Below are positions 59,506 through 64,000 of a stretch of 64,000 nt of DNA, piece by piece. The DNA lies in the NCBI GenBank assembly GCA_002749535.1, contig MZZL01000398.1, positions 745,980 through 809,979 of the forward strand, in the 5' to 3' direction. This DNA is from Apophysomyces variabilis. Taxonomy: Eukaryota > Mucoromycota > Mucoromycetes > Mucorales > Mucoraceae. Each line of letters begins with the position of its first letter. The stretch's first letter is position 1. A program made the position numbers and the translations under genes. A model generated the notes under the pieces. That model was given only the letters and a program-made list of their open reading frames with translations, was not told the origin of the DNA and did not search any database.

Positions 59506-60870
59506 ATGTCCAACTGGAAAAACGTAAACAATTGGTGAGAAAGGAATTGGCTTAAAGATACTTTTCATACTGATACCAACAATGCAGGCACTGGTAACCT
59601 AAATATGCTGTGGCATAAGGAAAACAATGCACTGATGCTGGGTTGCAGGGTCAACAAGAACTGCTTGAACTGGTCTCAGACATATTTTACCGAGAAACTG
59701 GTGGGACTTGAAGGCGATAAGGATGGACATTCCGCGAAGATCACTAGTGTAGATGAATGTACCGGTGATGTAGATTTGAACCAAAGAAAGGGCAAGATTA
59801 TTACCATTTATGATGTAGCATTGAAGCTCACGTGGGAAGGTGACAGGATGCATTGTCTGCATAATTCAAAAAATTGATCAAATGAGTAGGTACTGCCGCG
59901 GATGGTACTACTGCTTCTGGAAAGATCTTCATCCCCGAAGTTGCCCACGATACGGATGTAGATGACTATGTGGTGAGTTCATCTCTTTCGGCCTTTATCC
60001 CAGTTACTGAATTTTTAGTAAAAAAAATAGTTCGATGTATCAATCACTGATGCTACTAGTGCGAAACAACCTATCCGCGATGTTGTGAAGAAAGTATTGA
60101 CTCCTAAGCTTCGCGAGGCATTTTCCAATTTCTCTGCTGATTTGATCAAACGTAAGCGTTTTAGTCACCGAAAATGATATAGATGGTTAAACTAACTTTT
60201 GTCTGATGAAGACCATGGCTCTGACGTGTACATTGACCCATCTCAGTTGGGTACGGCCGCTGCTCCACGAGCTGTGCATGTCCCACAGAAGGAACTATCC
60301 AGTGCGACACTCGTTAACACTGGCGACAAATCAGGCGCAATTGAAGCACCTGCTAAGAAGGTCAACACGACATCACTAGATGAAACCATCGATTTCCAAA
60401 CATCCGCGCATGAATTATACGAAACTCTCCTTGATCCTCAGCGTGTTTCTATCTGGACCCGTAGTCCCGCCAAAATCTCTAAGGAAGTTGGCAGCAGCTT
60501 TGAATTGTTTAATGGCAATGTCTCTGGTGAATTGAAGGAAGCGGTAAGCGAAACGGTAGACTGATACAGGCTGAATTTTAATAAGTAGATAGGTCCCTGA
60601 CAAAAAGATTGTTCAATCATGGCGGTTGCAGTCATGGCCAGCTGGTAAGGAAACGTCCGTCGCGCATTTCGAAATCTCTGACTTTGATCTTCAATGATAG
60701 GTCACTATTCTACTGTTACTTTGACGTTTGATCAAGGAAGTGATTCCGTAAAACTCAACATGAAACAGACGGGAGTCCCGATCGGTGAAGAGGAACTGAC
60801 CCAAAAGAACTGGGAGGGATATTACTGGCGATCAATCAAGCAGGCATTTGGTTTTGGTGCAGTCTTTTAG
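59506..60870 (+). CDS. AHA1: Activator of Hsp90 ATPase, Aha1
   Basis: The co-chaperone that stimulates Hsp90 ATP turnover. Exon 1 (59506-59534) gives MSNWKNVNNW, exon 2 is the 6-nt 59588-59593, and exon 3 starts at 59649, giving NNW-HW-VNKNCLNWSQTYFTEKL. The N-domain continues GDVDLNQRKGKIITIYDVALKLTWEG, then DVSITDATSAKQPIRDVVKK. An acidic, Ala/Pro linker follows, then the C-terminal AHSA1 domain: DETIDFQTSAHELYETLLDP, RVSIWTRSPAKI, SSFELFNGNVSGE, VQSWRLQSWPAG-HYSTVTLTF and GVPIGEEELTQKNWEGYYW, ending QAFGFGAVF. It contains seven introns. Length about 330 residues as in yeast and animals. All motifs intact. Confidence 0.93.
59588..59593 (+). other. AHA1: 6-nt microexon of AHA1
   Basis: GCACTG between AATGCAG on the left (intron 59535-59587) and GTAACC on the right (intron 59594-59648). 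With exon 1 ending TG and exon 3 beginning G, it makes TGG-CAC-TGG, restoring the conserved NNWHW of Aha1. Without it the protein would read NNWV, with no frame shift. Confidence 0.8.
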
Positions 60871-62539
60871 AAAGAAATGTGGCCAGTACGATGAAGAGAA
60901 ATGTAAAATGTTTAATTTCATTAGAAAAAAAAAAGGAGACAATTATCTATTTTGAACAGGATCTCAATCTCCATAGCATAGAATTTGCAAGACTGCTAGC
61001 CATATTCTGTTCCTCTAAGTTGTTAAACTTGGTAATAGTTGTAAAACGGATGGTGAAGTCTTAAACCAACGAGAGTAAACGAGATTTTCTTTACGAACGC
61101 TTCTGGCCATATAACGATCTTCACCTTTCTGGATATTGTCACTAGGTCAATGACTGTTAGACCGACTAGAGGCACCATCCAGAAACAACATCAAAGCGGC
61201 CATAGAGACCCTGTTTCCAATATGGACCATAGCCGAAATAATATGGCAAGTTATTTCTGAACCTACTATAATCATCGACGTCGATATGCTTCACTACCTG
61301 CATGAATAATAACGCAATATACACGAATTCCACCTACCAGTCACTCGTCTAATTGCTAGGTAGAGACTTTGCTCGATAAAGTCGTATACGACGGAAAAGC
61401 ATTTTCCTATTTGGGCAGCAAGGTGGAAGACCAGAGACATCAATACTATCTAACTACTAGCTATTCCGATTTATAGAACGTCTGGCACACTTTTCGCAAG
61501 CGTAAATGAATCTTACTTTAAGGATTCATAAAGTTTACTTATATGGAAGTTGTTAAGAGATCTGTCATTTATATTTGTTTTGTTTCTATTACATGGTTTG
61601 ACTACTATGCTGCAGTAAAATGTTGTCTACGTCGCTAGATTATATCCAAGGTATGTCCTTAAAAGGAAGCTGTCCAGCTGCATAAAGGAAGATTCCGACC
61701 TGTTAACGAAATTTGCACTTTACATTCATTTATGGACTTTTTCGATCTATTCCTATTATTCTTTGAAGCAAAGTTTTTGACTGCTTGCTGTGTCTAATCG
61801 ACGTTTGAAATAGCCATGTCGAGGATTCCTGACGACATCAGTGCCATCTAGTTGAACTAACTACAGCCAGCTTATTATTTTGATGTTGAGCATGACGGTT
61901 GGCATAAATCTTGCTATCCTTCATAAAGTCTAAGAAATACCTCACACAGCTGTAGTTCACACCATACCAAAAAAATAACGTTGTCACAATCATGCAGATC
62001 CAGGTTTAAGCAGCTTCAAAAAGACAACGGTAATGTTTCCACTTGCTCCTGCCCGTTCGTCTTGGCATAAAGACACACTTGATCATATCGTATAATAAGA
62101 AGACAGCTTGTAGCATAACAATATCAGCGTCTTTTCCGTAGCAATAACTGAAGAGCAAACAAAAATCAAGAAGAGCGCAAGACGACCATCATGCAAGCGT
62201 TATAAATCACCTATCTTTCAAAATGAAGGTACTCATTATTGTGTCTACATGTGTTGAAATATATTTTGCAAACCATGACAATTATGAAACGGTCTCATCA
62301 GGACGGGTACGCTTTGCGATCGTCAAGACTTTAGGGGTAAGTCATAATATTCAATATATAGTTCGCCCCCGCAGGGATATACATTTCCTTGCACAATTAA
62401 ATGCCTAAGCACAAAAGGAATACCATGAAAACATCCCTTTTATTTCGTCTTTGTTTTCCTTCCAATCCTTTTGCTTTCTTGTCAATATGGCCGAATCCTT
62501 GTCAACGTCACTCCTTTTAGCTTAATATTTGTTTTATCT
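60871..62539. other. Intergenic region, no gene seen
   Basis: About 1.7 kb, AT-rich. Small ORFs (60879-61064, 62223-62408) have no motif. No repeat of other parts of the window noticed. Confidence 0.4.
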
Positions 62540-63761
62540 ATGCAGAACGATACCAACCGAAACAGATCGTTGTCAGCACTCGCTAATTTGGTGGAAAAAC
62601 TCCCGAATGAAAATGATAGAATCCGATACGGAACATTGATCACTAAGTCTGAAAGTCTGCAAAAAAAGATTGATCGACTAAGATCTTGTTGCCAAAGATC
62701 GGTTTATAATCAAACAGCAATACAGCTCCAGACCAAGTGTAGGGTTGAAGCACCTTCGCTCTCGAGGAAATGGGGAAGCATAGCGGACCGTAATAATACA
62801 ACTGGTAGTGACAGTGAGAGTATGCATGCTCGTCTTCAAGAAAAGTCGAAGACCTTGCGGGAAAGAATTGAAAGTCATGGTAAACAGTTTCAAAGATTTT
62901 CTTCCCCTGGATCAAAGGGTCGTCATGCTATTCGTAAGATTGGGAGTTTCCCCTATAAAAGATATTGTTGTACCTCTAGACGAACATGATTAACACTGCT
63001 TCTTGCATTTTATATAGAGAACTCTTACTATCGTGCTAAGTATAGCAACAAGCCATTGCCTCTAACCATAAACCATCAAAAACCTTTGCCTGTATCTGTG
63101 GTCACAAAGCATATATCGCTTTTTCAGACGAAACATTCAAAATGCGATTCTGGTATCGCTATGCTGCACAGTCCTTCTATCACCAAAAAGCTTCCTAAAC
63201 AACCGTATCATACTACTCTTTATGGCCTGGAAGACCCGAACAGCACACCCCCACCAACTCCCGAAAGGATGAAGCCAGTACCAAGATGCGAGTACCCGAA
63301 ACAACCTTTTGACATTACTCCGCCGACTTCTCCGGACAAAGAAAAAAAACTAGTGGAAATACGCTGTCCAATTGTCCATGTGCAGAAGGTAACCTTATTA
63401 CTTAGCCTGAAGAACTTATCTCTGATATTCGGCAAAGCGAATGAATGGTTTCAAAGGGTTCCTAACACGGACATACCAACTAAACGACATTGTGATGTCA
63501 CGAACGCTCATAAACCCCCTTGGTCTGTTTACTGCAACTGATGGCTCTGGTCAGCTAAAGGCGGTCCTAAAGGTCGTCATCACTGCAGCACAGCATTCGG
63601 ATAGTTTCACCTTCTATTGGAAAAGGCGTGACTCATCTATGAAAAGAAATCGTGCTTACGATATAGCAAAGTTCGCGCTCGTACCAGATAACCTGGTTAA
63701 AACGGAATTAGCTTTGTGGGTTCAAAAACAACACGGGCTGGTTAGTATATCCAAAGTGTAG
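62540..63761 (+). CDS. Hypothetical coiled-coil and proline-rich protein, 3' limit uncertain
   Basis: From ATG 62540 the frame encodes MQNDTNRNRSLSALANLVEKL, helical heptads (LITKSESLQKKIDRL) and HARLQEKSKTLRERIES. A GTAAGA...ATAG intron joins GRHAI to QNSYYRAKYSNKPLP. The next exon is Pro/Thr-rich (NSTPPPTPERMKP, FDITPPTSPDKEKK), with SP/TP sites typical of phosphorylated regulators, up to VHVQK before a GTAACC donor. The following frame (63441-63761) has a different flavour: ALWVQKQHGL resembles the HTH_CENPB/pogo-type domain start, so it may belong to another gene or mobile element. No function can be assigned. Confidence 0.4.
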
Positions 63762-63974
63762 AACCCATTTCCTGATCATGCTGTATATAGCCACCGTTAA
63801 CGTTTGCAAGTCATATTTTGCGTGAAAGTTTGAGAATTTACATTGTCTACGATCGGCAAATGTTTTACCACGAAAAGCACGCATCCTACACATGACTTAC
63901 TGCAATCTAGGGATTTTACCTATGTCATACTAAGATTGTAAATCTGTAAATCTGTAAATTGCCTCTGCCAAACC

Positions 63975-64000
63975 AAAAAAAAAAAAAAAAAAAAAAAAAA
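63975..64000. repeat. Terminal run of 26 A at the window edge
   Basis: The last 26 bases are all A, preceded by an imperfect triplication of TGTAAATC (63935-63959). The run is cut by the window end. It may be a retroelement poly(A) tail or a homopolymer that ends an assembly piece. Confidence 0.7.

Overview
This window looks like nuclear DNA of an early-diverging filamentous fungus, most likely Mucoromycota. That assignment is inference from gene content and gene structure, not from a marker gene. It is AT-rich. Genes are split by many 45-75 nt spliceosomal introns (GTAAGT-like donors, CTAAY branch sites, YAG acceptors) and sit on both strands. Fungal signature genes include a PacC/Rim101 pH regulator, a Skt5/Chs4 chitin-synthase activator ending in a CAAX box, mitoribosomal mL60, Rrp1, and a self-sufficient CYP505-type P450-reductase. 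An alkylglycerol monooxygenase, a class II DAHP synthase and an oligopeptidase-A-type M3 peptidase are less usual in Dikarya.

Layout. 1-5.2 kb: 3' end of a sphingolipid fatty acid 2-hydroxylase, a CENP-Q-like coiled-coil gene, and PacC/Rim101. 5.2-8.9 kb: AT-rich DNA with a GGCC-rich dispersed repeat and one tRNA-Arg(ACG). 8.9-14.2 kb: a compact housekeeping cluster of PARN deadenylase, IMPACT/YIH1, mL60 and RRP1. 15.7-18.9 kb: alkylglycerol monooxygenase and a small C2H2 protein. 21.2-25.7 kb: an unrecognised exon set with a second copy at 43.7-44.0 kb, then the Hsp70 escort protein Zim17, a short folliculin/Lst7, and a secreted CREG-like protein. 27-30.2 kb: dihydrolipoamide dehydrogenase and a pseudouridine-5'-phosphatase-like HAD enzyme. 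30-33 kb: non-coding, with the second copy of the GGCC-rich repeat.

32.9-43.3 kb: the P450-reductase fusion with an unusual N-terminal domain, a conserved charged protein of unknown function, an unrecognised membrane-anchored protein and Skt5/Chs4. 43.7-48.4 kb is the mobile-element zone: a decayed paralogous segment, a Tc1/mariner-type transposase remnant, and a 5'-truncated LINE lying just upstream of a Hub1 gene that carries an RS domain. 49.5-57 kb: an NT5DC-type HAD 5'-nucleotidase, class II DAHP synthase and a mitochondrial oligopeptidase A. 57.3-64 kb: a small membrane protein, NatC subunit Naa38, the Hsp90 co-chaperone Aha1 and a hypothetical gene; the window ends in a run of 26 A.

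There is no operon-like pathway cluster. Themes recur: mitochondrial proteins (Zim17, DLD, mL60, the oligopeptidase, the NT5DC protein), RNA metabolism (PARN, Rrp1, Hub1) and di-iron membrane lipid hydroxylases (two). The most notable observations are a 6-nt microexon encoding the HW of Aha1's NxNNWHW motif, a 14-nt microexon inside a PacC zinc finger, an about 85-residue ubiquitin-like N-terminal extension on a CYP505, and two paralogous 298-bp segments whose two intron-flanking exon arms are near-perfect inverted repeats of each other.
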